From Nematopogon swammerdamellus (taxonomy: Eukaryota > Arthropoda > Insecta > Lepidoptera > Adelidae): 64,000 bases of DNA. The notes under the pieces were generated by a model. That model saw only the letters and a list, made by a program, of their open reading frames with translations. It ran no database searches and had not been told where the DNA came from. Every line of letters starts with the position of its first letter. The first letter of the stretch is position 1. The position numbers and the translations under genes are program-made. Below, one piece after another: positions 21,723 through 32,769 of this stretch. The DNA lies in contig OX336341.1 in the NCBI GenBank assembly GCA_946902875.1, forward strand, positions 248,001-312,000, written 5' to 3'.

Positions 21723-22484
21723 ATAAACGTGATAAAAGCGCGATGTATTTTTTGTTGGTAACTTGACATAACGAGCTGCACTCGCCGCTTCATATTATTA
21801 TCAGCGCTTCCCTTTGTTCGATGATGACGATCATTGAAAATGAACTTTTAACAATGATATCTAAGATAGTGAGTGTCGACCTTCCGCCGCCAACACCGCG
21901 CCGCGCCGACCGTCCCAGCTATCGTACTTCCGTCCCCGCTATGAAATAATACTCGTTATTTATGCCTCGAGCCGCCTACCGCCGCCGCCGCCGCCCCCGC
22001 CCCGCCCCCGCCTACACAGATACTACCTACCGATTGCCCTCCCCCGAGAGATGTTGGCTCGCACACAAATTGAAATATTTCGAGAAAATTAACTTTTTGT
22101 CTCCTATTTATCACCTTGTTGGTTAATAGCTGAACTTTACTTTTTCTTTTGAAATAAATATGAGCATTGTGAGATGTTACTGCGAAGTAATGATAAATAG
22201 CGCGAATGAAATTGTATTTTCAGTCCGAATGTCTTTATAAACGAATTTTTATTATTTATATTATATGTATGCGAGTACTTACGACATGAGCAATAAAGAG
22301 CTTATTAAGTACGAAACCTGTTCACACGCTAAGGGTTCCGTAGCTATTCCTTTCACTCATAACGAGTGTTCGTCGTTTCTCGAGAATGTAATTTTATCTA
22401 ACTTTAAAATAGTGTTCTAAGCAACAAATTGACTACTTTAATATATAATATATGTTTTATGCTATCTCTTTATTTACACATTTA
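21723..22484. other. No gene seen; GC-rich patch
   Basis: A (CCG)n-rich patch at 21885-22015, otherwise AT-rich. No conserved protein motif. Confidence 0.5.
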
Positions 22485-22604
22485 CAATAATTAAAAAAGT
22501 TTGAAATAAAAGTTAAGTTACAAATTTAAAAAACCCTGACCCTTAAAAAGTCAAAAATAATTTCCGTTTAGTTACTTAAAGAAGTCGGGGGACCGCTAAG
22601 TAAA
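22485..22604. mobile_element. Palindromic MITE P1, left part, interrupted by Helitron copy 2
   Basis: GTTTGAAATAAAAGTTAAGT... CTGACCCTTAAAAAGTCAAA... GTCGGGGGACCGCTAAGTAA matches the left arm of the MITE at 38100-38335. The centre of the MITE resumes after the Helitron at 26739 with TAAAGTATATAAACTCAGAGC. Confidence 0.8.
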
Positions 22605-22734
22605 TCTATACTTATAAAATTGTTTGTCCTGACTGATCTATCAACGCACAGCCAAAACTACTAAGTCTAGAAAGCTGAAACTTGGAAGATAGGTTTATTT
22701 TATAACGTAAGCATCCGCTAAGAAAGGATTTTTG

Positions 22735-24372
22735 GAAATTTCAAGTTTAAGGGGGGGAAATGGGGGGTGACAGTTTGTATGGGAGTATCGGGTTTTTTAA
22801 AGGTAGGAACTTGAAAATCATAATTATAGCTATTAATCATAAATAAATAATGACTTGTTTCAGGGTTCTTGGATTTTCACATTTTAAGGGGGGGAAATGG
22901 AGGTTGACAGTCTGTATGGAAGTATCGGTTTTTTTAAAGCTAGGAACTTGAAAATCATAATTATAGCTACTCATCATAAATAAATAATGACGTGTTTCAG
23001 GGTTTTTGGATTTTCACATTTTAAAGGGGGGAAATGAGGGGTGACAGTTTGTATGGGAGTATCGTTTTTTTTACAGGTAGGAACTTGAAAATCATAATTA
23101 TAGCTATTCATCATAAATAAATCATGACGTGTTTCAGGGTTTTTGGGTTTTTACATTTTAAGGGGGGGAAATGGGGGGTGACAGTTTGTAATGGAGTATC
23201 GGTTTTTTTAAAGGTAGGAACTTGAAAATCATAATTATAGCTATTCATCATAAATAAATAATGACTTGTTTCAGGGTTTTTGGATTTTCACATTTTAAGG
23301 GGGGGAAATGGAGGGTGACAGTCTGTATGGAAGTATCGGTTTTTTTAAAGCTAGGAACTTGAAAATCATAATTATAGCTATTCATCATAAATAAATAATG
23401 ACGTGTTTCAGGGTTTTTGGATTTTCACATTTTAAAGGGGGGAAATGAGGGGTGACAGTTTGTATGGGAGTATCGTTTTTTTTACAGGTAGGAACTTGAA
23501 AATCATAATTATAGCTATTCATCATAAATAAATCATGACGTGTTTCAGGGTTTTTGGGTTTTTACATTTTAAGGGGGGGAAATGGGGGGTGACAGTTTGT
23601 AAGGGAGTATCGGTTTTTTTAAAGGTAGGAACTTGAAAATCATAATTATAGCTATTCATCATAAATAAATAATGACTTGTTTCAGGGTTTTTGGATTTTC
23701 ACATTTTAAGGGGGGGAAATGGAGGGTGACAGTCTGTATGGAAGTATCGGTTTTTTTAAAGCTAGGAACTTGAAAATCATAATTATAGCTATTCATCATA
23801 AATAAATAATGACGTGTTTCAGGGTTTTTGGATTTTCACATTTTAAAGGGGGGAAATGAGGGGTGACAGTTTGTATGGGAGTATCGTTTTTTTTACAGGT
23901 AGGAACTTGAAAATCATAATTATAGCTATTCATCATAAATAAATCATGACGTGTTTCAGGGTTTTTGGGTTTTTACATTTTAAGGGGGGGAAATGGGGGG
24001 TGACAGTTTGTAAGGGAGTATCGGTTTTTTTAAAGGTAGGAACTTGAAAATCATAATTATAGCTATTCATCATAAATAAATAATGACGTGTTTCAGTGTT
24101 TTTGGATTTTCACATTTTAAGGGGGGGGGGGGCGAATGGGGGGCGAAATGTTGTAAGGGAGTATCGGTTTTCTTAAAGGTAGGAACTTGAAAATCATAAT
24201 TATAGCTATTCATCATAAATAAACAATGACGTGGGTTTTAAAATTTTCACATTTTAAGGGGGGGAAATGGGGGGCGAAATGTTGTAAGGGAGTATCGGTT
24301 TTTTTAAAGGTAGGAACTTGAAAATTTGAATTGTAGCTACTCATCATAAATAAACAATAAGATGTTTCAGGG
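22735..24372. repeat. 137-bp tandem array, about 12 units, in Helitron copy 2
   Basis: The GTAGG/GCTAGG landmark recurs every 137 bp from about 22803 to 24310 with two irregular units at the end. Blocks of three units (about 411 bp) appear to repeat as a higher-order pattern, visible as the alternation of CTAGG, ACAGGTAGG and AAAGGTAGG variants. Confidence 0.95.
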
Positions 24373-24382
24373 TATTCATACC

Positions 24383-24423
24383 TTCTGACGGTATTAAAGG
24401 TATTCCCTTTAATACCGTCAGAA
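24383..24423. repeat. Perfect 18-bp-arm hairpin inside Helitron copy 2
   Basis: Identical to the hairpin at 4100-4140. Confidence 0.9.
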
Positions 24424-24657
24424 TACCCATTTGAGTTAAAAAGACTGCATTTCCCCCTTAAAGTCTGTTTCGCTATGACTATAAATAAAGCTCAGGGGCA
24501 AGCGCTGCAGATGGCCGGAGTGGACTTAAGACAGGACTGCTTTTCTAACGGATAGTTTTATGTGGCCTGTTCGAGAGTCAGTTCCTCAAGCAATCTGCTG
24601 ATATTCGCAGATGAGAGCCATACCAGAAATGTATTATACAAAAAGGTTCTTAATTAG
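24421..24657 (+). pseudogene. Helitron PIF1-like helicase, C-terminal remnant (copy 2)
   Basis: Same 79-codon frame as 4138-4374, with 'MTINKAQGQ' and 'YVACSRVSS' motifs and the same in-frame TAG, here at 24553-24555. Walker motifs and the HUH nuclease are absent. Confidence 0.9.
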
Positions 24658-24714
24658 GTACTATACTTACTATAACTCTAAGTAAGTATAGGAACTAATA
24701 CTATACTTAAATAT

Positions 24715-26690
24715 TACTTACTTTCTTCGAAAATGTTTATCCTCTTCTTGAACGCAGCTCGGCCTTCGGCCTCGCCTATAGTTACTTACTGTCTTTGAAA
24801 ATGTTTATCCTCTTCCTGAACGCAGGTTGGCCTTCGGCCTCGCCCTTAATTACTTACTTTCTTAAAAATAGTTTATCATCTTCCTGAACGCAGCTCCGCT
24901 TTCGGCCTCGCCCTTAATTATTTACTTTCTTCGAGAAGGTTTATAGTCTTCCCGAACGCAGCTCGGCCTTCGGCCTCACCCTTTGTTACTTACTTTCTTT
25001 GAAAATGTTTAACCTCTTCCTGAACGCAGCTCGGCCTTCGACCTCGCCCTTAATTATATACTTTCTTAGAGATGGTTTGTCGTCTTCCTGAACGCAGCTG
25101 GGCCTTCGGCCTCGCCCTCAGTTACTTACTTTCTTCGAGAAGGTTTATGGCCTTCCTGAACGCAGCTCGGCTTTCGGCCTCGCCCTCAGTTACTTACTAT
25201 ATTCGAGAAGGTTTATGGTCTTCCCGAACGCAGCTCGGCCTTCGGCCTCGCCCTTTGTTACTTATTTTCTTCGAAAAAGTTAATCCTCTTCTTGAACGCA
25301 GCTCGGCCTTCGGCCTCGCCCTCAGTTACTTACTTTCTTCGAGACGGTTTATGGTCTTCCCGAACGCAGCTCGGCCTTCGGCCTCGCCCTCAGTTACGTA
25401 CTGTCTTCGAGAAGGTTTGTCGTCTTCCTGAACGAAGCTCGGCCTTCGGCCTCGCCCTCAGTTACTTACTTTCTTCGAGAAGGTTTATGGTCTTCCTGAA
25501 CGCAGCTCGGCCTTCGGCCTCGCCCTTAATTACTTACTTTCTTAGAGATGGTTTATCGTCTTCCTGAACGCAGCTCGGCCTTCGGCCTCGCCCTCAGTTA
25601 CTTACTATCTTCGAGAAGGTTTATGGTCTTCCCGAACGCAGCTCGGCCTTCGGCCTCGCCCTTTGTTACTTACTTTCTTCGAGAAGGTTTATCGTCTTCC
25701 TGAACGCAACTCGGCCTTCGGCCTCGCCCTTAATTACTTACTTTCTTAGAGATGTTTTATCGTCTTCCTGAACGCAGCTCGGCTTCCGGCCTCGCCCTCA
25801 GTTTCTTACTATCTACGAGAAGGTTTATGGTCTTCCCGAACGCAGCTCGGCCTTCGGCCTCGCCCTTTGTTACTTATTTTCTTCGATAAGGTTTATCCTT
25901 TTCTTAAACGCAGATTGGCCTTCGGCCTCGCCCTCAGTTACTTACTATCTTCGAGAAGGTTTATGGTCTCCCCAACGCAGCTCGGCCTTCGGCCTCGCCC
26001 TTTGTTACTTACTTTATACGAGAAGGCTTATCGTCTTCCTGAACGCAGCTCGGCCTTCGGCCTCGCCCTTAATTACTTGCTTTCTTAGAGATGGTTTATC
26101 GTCTTCCTGAACGTAGCTCGGCTTTCAGCCTCGCCCTCAGTTACTTACTATCTTCGAGAAAGTTTATGGTCTTCCCGAACGCAGCTCGGCCTTCGGCCTC
26201 GCCCTTTGTTACTTATTTTCTTCGAAAAGGTTTATCCTCTTCCTGAACGCAGCTCGGCCTTCGGCCTCGCCCTCAGTTACTTACTTTCTTTGAGAAGGTT
26301 TATGGTCTTCCCGAACGCAGCTCGGCCTTCGGCCTCACCCTTTGTAACTTATTTTCTTCGAAAAGGTTTATCCTCTTCTTGAACGCAGCTCGGCCTTCGG
26401 CCTCGCCCTCGGTTACTTACTTTCTTCGAGAATGTTTATGGTTTCCTGAACGCAGCTCGGCCTTCGGCCTCGCCCTCAGTTACTTACTTTCTGCGAGACG
26501 GTTTATGGTCTTCCCGAACACAGCTCGGCCTTCGGCCTCCCCCTCAGTTACTTACTTTCTTCGAGAAGGTTTATCGTTTACATGAACGCAACTCCGCCTT
26601 CGGCCTCGCCTTTAGTTACTCACTTTCTTCGAGTAGGTTTATCACTTACCTGAACCCAGCTCGGCCGTCGGCCCCGCCCTTAGTTACTCT
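24715..26690. repeat. 68-bp tandem array, about 29 units, in Helitron copy 2
   Basis: Same unit as in copy 1. First and last units match copy 1 in order, whereas the middle differs in number and arrangement, as expected from unequal exchange or slippage. The open frames across the array rotate through all three phases and are not genes. Confidence 0.95.
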
Positions 26691-26738
26691 TCTTTGAAAT
26701 ACGAATTTCACGCGAGCGAAGCCGCGGGCAACAGCTAG

Positions 26739-26790
26739 TAAAGTATATAAACTCAGAGCTGCGCGGGAATTTAACCTGAAAAGTATTCGC
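26739..26790. mobile_element. Palindromic MITE P1, central part after the Helitron
   Basis: AAAGTATATAAACTCAGAGC then TGCGCGGGAATTTAACCTG continues the centre of MITE P1. The expected right arm (GGTCCCCCGACTCC) is not seen, so this copy was already truncated or has lost it. Confidence 0.65.
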
Positions 26791-26835
26791 CTATGAAACA
26801 CTAAAGTAAAAGTCTGCATACACTCGCACTGCGCT

Positions 26836-26868
<33 letters not shown>

Positions 26869-28149
26869 CCACCCCCGCCGCCACCAAGAGCACAGCTTAT
26901 GCATAAATTTGGATTTTCAATTAAGGCTACTTTGAAGAAAACTTTATTAGCCATAAAGAGCAACCTTTTGCTCTGAGACTAACGAAGTACGTATTAAAAG
27001 CTTGGAGATTAATCTAGAGTCGTCATTTCGTCATGGCCCTGTAAGAAGTTTTGTTTCACTTGGTTTATAATGATACTAGAGTATTAAATCGACGCAGCCT
27101 CCTATTTTGGCTTACATGAAAAAAAATCATAGTAGTTAGTTGACATGTTTTTTTTTAGTTTCCAAGACATGCTATAAAGTAACTAAAATGTATACGGGAA
27201 TGTCCCACGACAACAGTTGTCGCAGTTACGATCTTCACATAGGTACTTGAAATAGCCGAACATACAGTAAGAAAGTATTATATTGACTACTGTCTAAAGA
27301 TATAAAGGTTATTATAATAATAATTATTACCTCTACATATTATGCAAGGAGCGAGGTTCTGTTACGCTATTATATGTGTTCGATAGTTTGGTGTTCGTTG
27401 TACATTATGATACGCCGCGGCTTCCTTCGCGTTCAATTCTTAAGCGTGTGTTTTAATTGGATCATTTTACGCGTTATTCCTGTGGTGTCTTCTTAACATT
27501 CACTTCCCTGCACTGTAAAGATATTTTTTTAGACGATGAGAGCTCTTTAGATCTCCTAGTCGCCGCGAGTGAGGAGAGATTATGCCATGAGGCGCGGGAC
27601 GGGGCGGGGTGGGGGCGGCGTAGTCTGCGATTTGCGATGTCTGAAATGAGTTCTGTTATCTTCGGCGAAAGAAGAGCGGATTAATAGTTAACAAAGATCG
27701 CCGCGAGCGTTAAAACACAGCCTCCGCGCCGCCGTCGCGAGATTGAAGCTTCCGAAGATTTCCCGATGATATTGTATGAGAGAGAATGTCTCGTTAAGGT
27801 CTCGTTAAGAAATAGTAAAGTGTGTGGTTCGTGTTGGCTGATTACGTTGCGACTTATTCTCGTATGATGTGATATATTACATAGCATTGTAAACTATTAC
27901 AAGGAGATGACTAGGATCTGATGCACTCCTAGTTTCGTCACGATTTTTCTTTGTTGCTAATAATTAATCATTCATAGTTTTACAAGAGCGAACTGCACAT
28001 GTGATCTTGTCTCTTTAGTTATTGTGAACAATTCTATAAAGATATAAATTAATATATTTTGGTTTTTAAATCTGAATGAAAATGCTATATACTATAATAT
28101 TTATATAAAATGTTCAAAACATACAATAAAAAAAAAAATAGAAGACTAC
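26791..28149. other. No gene seen; poly(C) tract
   Basis: A ~26-base C run at 26841-26866 and a GC-rich patch at 27585-27620. Open frames lack motifs. Confidence 0.5.
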
Positions 28150-28380
28150 AGAAGCGTCCTTAGTACTTTTAAGCCAGATTTTAGAAATAAATTAAATTAT
28201 TTGATTGTAAAATATGATCTTGGAATAGTCTACCCACTGAAGTTGTAAATGCTGTCTCCGTAAATACTTTCAAAAACCAACTGAAATAATTTATAACTAA
28301 ATAAGTGTTGTGATTTTTTTTTATATAATAGAAAATGCGATACGTTGCGCCAAGCCACCCATACAGGCGCATCAGCTTAT
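28150..28380 (+). pseudogene. Short 3' end of a non-LTR retrotransposon
   Basis: 28218-28289 encodes 'SWNSLPTEVVNAVSVNTFKNQLK' followed by a stop, after an upstream in-frame stop at 28215. 'WNxLPxxVVxAxSxxxFKxxL' is the standard last motif of CR1/Jockey-type reverse transcriptases. The rest of the gene is missing. A GCGCCAAGCCACCCATACAG segment follows in the 3' region. Confidence 0.6.
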
Positions 28381-29410
28381 ATAGCTTTCACCATATTATT
28401 ATAATATTATGATTAAAACTTGATTTAATTTTTCAGAAGTTACTTAAGTAAAGAAAAAGTGTAATGTTCTTTCATTTCTTATTTGGTTTGTGAGCATATT
28501 TTGTAGAACCAGAATAGTGCTAATTGTTTAATCATTATAATTATATTGATGGCACGTATGATTATACGTCATGAAAATGAGTATTGCAAAATATTTAATT
28601 ATTGAGGTTGTATTCAAGTTCAGTTCGGTTCAGTTAATTTTCAATTCGTAATACGTAACATCAATACCTAACTTCTTATCCCTATCTTAACATAATTAAT
28701 GTCTCTTAATTCCTATTTATTCTTACGTAGTATTACTTATATAAATATAATTATATTTTTCAGGCTTTCATAAATCCTTATATGTATTTTTAAATAAAAA
28801 AATGTCACATCTTATCTTTGCTACTACCTACATTCCATTTTTTACACATTTCACACACCTAAAGGTTGGCTGTAAGAAATCTCTTTAAGGGATAAGTCCG
28901 CCTTTGCACCTCATGTAACTGTATTCATGTCAGTACATCTGCACATCTCGACATCATGACATCATGACATCTCGCATGTCTGTATGCACGAATTTAATGG
29001 TTTTGCACAGATTTTGTCCAATGTTTGTCGAGATATTGTAGGGTCGTAGTCGTAGGAGAGCAAGCCATAGAGAATCTCTTGCCTTTGTGTCTCGCCCCCG
29101 GCGCGCTGCAGCGGCGGGCGCGGAGGCGGCGGGGCGGAGGTGCGGCGCCGCCCGGCAGGTGTCTCAGCCGTGATGCAGATTCAATTATGTATCCGCTTTA
29201 AATTCATGAAAGCTTTGTGTCGGATACGCGACGAGTCTCTATGAGAATTGCAAGCAAATTGTCTCATCATTGCCTCTAATTCACTCTACGAGACGCTTCA
29301 CGCTAATTATTATAAAAATAACATTATATTATTATTCAACATAGGGATATTATCAACCAAGGGAAAAGAGTTAAAGAGCGAAAAGCGAGCGACCTGTCAA
29401 TTTGGCACGG
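28381..29410. other. No gene seen; possible RTE-related scrap
   Basis: GGCTGTAAGAAATCTCTTTA then AGGGATAAGTCCGCCTTTGC at 28867-28906 resembles a common lepidopteran RTE untranslated motif. A GC-rich patch lies at 29095-29160. A CATCATGACATCATGACATC tandem is near 28951-28972. Confidence 0.4.
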
Positions 29411-29411
29411 T

Positions 29412-29590
29412 CCTTCCACCGAGTAATGTAGTAGGTAAGTCTTCGGTGCCGCACTTGTATATTTATAGTAATTTTGTCCTAATGCTTTGCTAAATCATTG
29501 CGGTCGGTTTTGTTTTGTAAATTACCTGAGTTCTTGCAGCGCAACATTGATTGCTCTGCTTACCCTATGGTCGGGTTACAGCGTCTGTAT
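29412..29590 (+). repeat. Dispersed repeat DR-2, copy 3 (uninterrupted)
   Basis: CCACCGAGTAATGTAGTAGG... GTCCTAATGCTTTGCTAAAT... GGTCGGTTTTGTTTTG... GATTGCTCTGCTTACC. This copy shows the intact order of the two halves separated by the LINE at 846-1745. Confidence 0.6.
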
Positions 29591-30336
29591 ATTATTATCA
29601 CTTTAGTAGAAATGAGAATCAAGCGCCGGTGAAATAATTCGGAGTGAGTTGGGAACGCGACGCCTTATAACTATTTGTGTTTAACTTAATATTTTAATTT
29701 GTAATTTGGAAGTCTCACGGAGGAAGGAAAAAGCCTCCATCGGCCCGCTGTCTTCTCTCCAGGACAATCTCCATCCATCATCCTGGTCACAATAAAATGC
29801 GAAAATAAAGAGCGTATCATAAAAACGCATGAGATAGTCCATATGAACACGTTTATGCCAAATAAAACTTGACAATGCACTCCCTAGTCCCTCCCTCCCT
29901 CCGTGTCGGAGCGGACGCCGGAGCGTCGTTCCGGCTAACTGTGCTCGGTGAGTAAGGATAAGTTTATGCAAACGTCGGTCCGCATCAAAGTCACTCTATA
30001 AACCGGCCGTAAGGCGGCCGCGACAAAGAATGCAAAGTGAGCCATGTCGTAAACTGGCGGCCGCTGCGGAGCGGCCGAGCGGCCCCCGCTGCTGGCGGTC
30101 GGTGTTCGGTTTATATTCATGGCGCTATCTGGGCGGCAGTAAAGTTCGGACATGTCGGCGAAGAAGGCATGCATAATATGTGACGTTTCTCCGGTCCCGC
30201 CGCCGCCACCGCTCCACACACAGCACCACTCACTCCCCTCCGCGCGCCCTACAGCCGGCCTAGTCATATAAACGTGATGAGTCCAATCGGATACAATGAG
30301 ACGTGTCACAATACAAGGTGTCAGCGCTTGCATCGA
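29591..30336. other. No gene seen
   Basis: GC-rich patches near 30045-30110 and 30190-30260. The minus-strand 132-codon frame has biased composition and no motif I recognise. Confidence 0.45.
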
Positions 30337-30530
30337 ACGGGGATTTTTTTTATGAAACTGACACAGTTGGCTCGATGATTGATGACTGATGATGCCAGTC
30401 CATCATACCTTAGTGACTAATAGATTATAGATGTTACGGCTGTGCTTTCTTCCCCCTTTGGTCGTGCCGGCCACACTGAAGGACCATAATCATGAACTAG
30501 CTATTTAGCCGTTTCGACGGACCTCCTACG
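30337..30530 (-). repeat. SINE family S1 fragment
   Basis: Starts with a T-run and ATGAAACTGACACAGTTGGC, as in the tails of the S1 copies. It continues with CCGGCCACACTGAA and AGCTATTTAGCCGTTTCGAC. The tRNA-like head is missing. Confidence 0.6.
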
Positions 30531-31606
30531 AAGGACAAGGACAAGGTGAATACGAACAACCTATCCAAAGTCCGACCGCGCCCGGTGAGCTTTTAGCTTC
30601 GGCGATCAAACGCCTGCGCAGAGCTCTCTGTAAGCTAGGTAAGTACATGTAGTACATACCAAATAAGCTTACCTCTTTTTTCTTCACATCATTGACTTTT
30701 AGCCACAAATATAATATGATTATAGGTTGATATCGAATACTTAAATATTTTTGGAGGAGATATACCTATTACTTAATTGATTATAATTTATTTTCCTTTC
30801 TCATTATATTTAGGCGAACTCATGCGAAGTTGAAAATAGTAATTATATAGATGCAATGTCGTGTAGCTCGGATTAATTAGAGCGACCTACTTAGCTCGCG
30901 AGTACTCCCCGAGCAAATTAAGCACAAATTTAGTATTCATTTAAGCGGAAACTGTGTCCGTTCACTCTCCTCTCGGCCGGCGACGACGCCCGCGCCGCCG
31001 CCGCCCGAGGAGGTATTTCTCGCAGCGCAGCGCTCTATTACCTAAACCTAAGTCGCCTGCTCATTCAAAATACTGTTAAGTGGACATGCAGACCGCAATT
31101 TATTTTACAATTTATTTTTACAATTTATTTATAAGCAATCAACATAATATGTAGTACCAGTAAGTGAAATGTCAGTAAAATTGCACATAGTTGAGTACTT
31201 AAGTATCTATAAGATTACTATGTTTTCTTCTGGCACGAGCCACCACACTAACTAAATCTAACTCTACAGGTATATTATTTAGGATTTGCAAATAGAATCG
31301 TATTTTTCTCATGTTGTACCTACTCATTCTCTATGCCTACGGAAAACAATGTAAATAAGCAATAAGCCAAAGGGAAATAAAGATATTATTTTTTATTTAT
31401 TTTACCGAACGATTTATATTTGATGTAACTTTTGGAAGAGGTTCTCTAATAAATAATTTTCTGTTAAAGTTTAAGTAATTCATTTTTCATCAAAACATTA
31501 TGTACAAAATGGCTTTTTTAATTACCGCAATAATTAATAATGCATTTATGTAACATTCTACGGCTTCACTCATGGCCGTTTTCAGAGCTATGCGGCTCGC
31601 CATTGT
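30531..31606. other. No gene seen
   Basis: AT-rich with a GCC patch at 30970-31015. AATAAAGATATTATTTTTTA at about 31376 resembles a retroelement or transcript 3' end, but nothing coding precedes it. Confidence 0.45.
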
Positions 31607-31642
31607 CACAGCATATATATGGCTAGCCATATATATGCTGTG
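31607..31642. repeat. Perfect 36-bp palindrome
   Basis: CACAGCATATATATGGCT is followed at once by its exact reverse complement, with no loop. GCCATTGTC occurs on both sides as a short direct repeat, so a small insertion with a duplicated target is possible. Confidence 0.8.
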
Positions 31643-31799
31643 CCATTGTCAGCCAAACGTACGGCTCAAACAGCCGCCCCGGCGCGGCGGCGCAGTTGCT
31701 TAAAATGGAAATATTGTTATCAACATTATTTAATCAAATAAACAATATTATATTTCAGATGTGTGTTTATTAGCTTCATAGTTTGTCGGTCATTATTGT

Positions 31800-32758
31800 T
31801 AACCCTCGACGCAAAAATAGGGGTGATATAAGCTTAACGTCTGTGTGTATGTGTGCCTGTCTGTGGCATCATAGCTCCCAAACCGATGAACCGATTTGGA
31901 TGCGGTTTTTTATTAGAAAGCTGGTTTAATCGGGATGGATCTTAGCTATGTTTGTAATCAAGTAATTAAGTAAACAAAAAATTTATTATCTTAAAAAGTT
32001 GATCGATTTGGATGCGGTTTTTTTATTAGAAAGCTGGTTTAATCGGGATTGATCTTAGCTATGTTTGTAATAAAGTAATTAAGTAAACAAAAAATTTATT
32101 ATCTTAAAAAGTTGATCGATTTGGATGCGGTTTTTTTATTAGAAAGCTGGTTTAATCGGGATTGATCTTAGCTATGTTTGTAATAAAGTAATTAAGTAAA
32201 CAAAAAATTTATTATCTTAAAAAGTTGATCGATTTGGATGCGGTTTTTTTATTAGAAAGCTGGTTTAATCGGGATTGATCTTAGCTATGTTTGTAATAAA
32301 GTAATTAAGTAAACAAAAAATTTATTATCTTAAAAAGTTGATCGATTTGGATGCGGTTTTTTTATTAGAAAGCTGGTTTAATCGGGATTGATCTTAGCTA
32401 TGTTTGTAATAAAGTAATTAAGTAAACAAAAAATTTATTATCTTAAAAAGTTGATCGATTTGGATGCGGTTTTTTTATTAGAAAGCTGGTTTAATCGGGA
32501 TTGATGTTAGCTATGTTTGTAATAAAGTAATTAAGTAAACAAAAAATTTATTATCTTAAAAAGTTGATCGATTTGGATGCGGTTTTTTTATTAGAAAGCT
32601 GGTTTAATCGGGATTGATCTTAGCTATGTTTGTAATAAAGTAATTAAGTAAACAAAAAATTTATTATCTTAAAAAGTTGATCGATTTGGATGCGGTTTTT
32701 TTATTAGAAAGCTGGTTTAATCGGGATTGATCTTAGCTATGTTTGTAATAAAGTAATT
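31800..32758. repeat. 113-bp tandem array, 8 units
   Basis: CGATTTGGATGCGGTTTTTT recurs with starts near 31892, 32004, 32117, 32230, 32343, 32456, 32569 and 32682. Units are almost identical. The same unit occurs as a single copy at about 37945-38065, where it leads into MITE P1. The array therefore looks like a local expansion of one segment of that composite repeat. It resumes at 33387 after a 606-bp insertion. Confidence 0.95.
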
Positions 32759-32769
32759 AAGTAATCAAA

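Larger units (their letters stand above)
22605..26738 (+). mobile_element. Helitron, copy 2, non-autonomous, with two internal tandem arrays
   Basis: Same TC start, internal order and CTAG end as copy 1, 4134 bp against 3388. The 137-bp array has about 12 units here and the 68-bp array about 29. It sits between A (22604) and T (26739) inside MITE P1. Removing it joins GCTAAGTAAA to TAAAGTATATAAACTCAGAG, which matches the uninterrupted MITE at about 38188-38218. This is direct evidence for A^T insertion without target duplication. Flanks differ from those of copy 1, so the pair arose by transposition rather than by a large duplication. Confidence 0.92.

Noticed and set aside
2728..26738. A single large segmental duplication linking 2.7-6.1 kb and 22.6-26.7 kb
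   Set aside because: Homology stops exactly at the TC and CTAG ends, and the flanks are unrelated; transposition explains it better.
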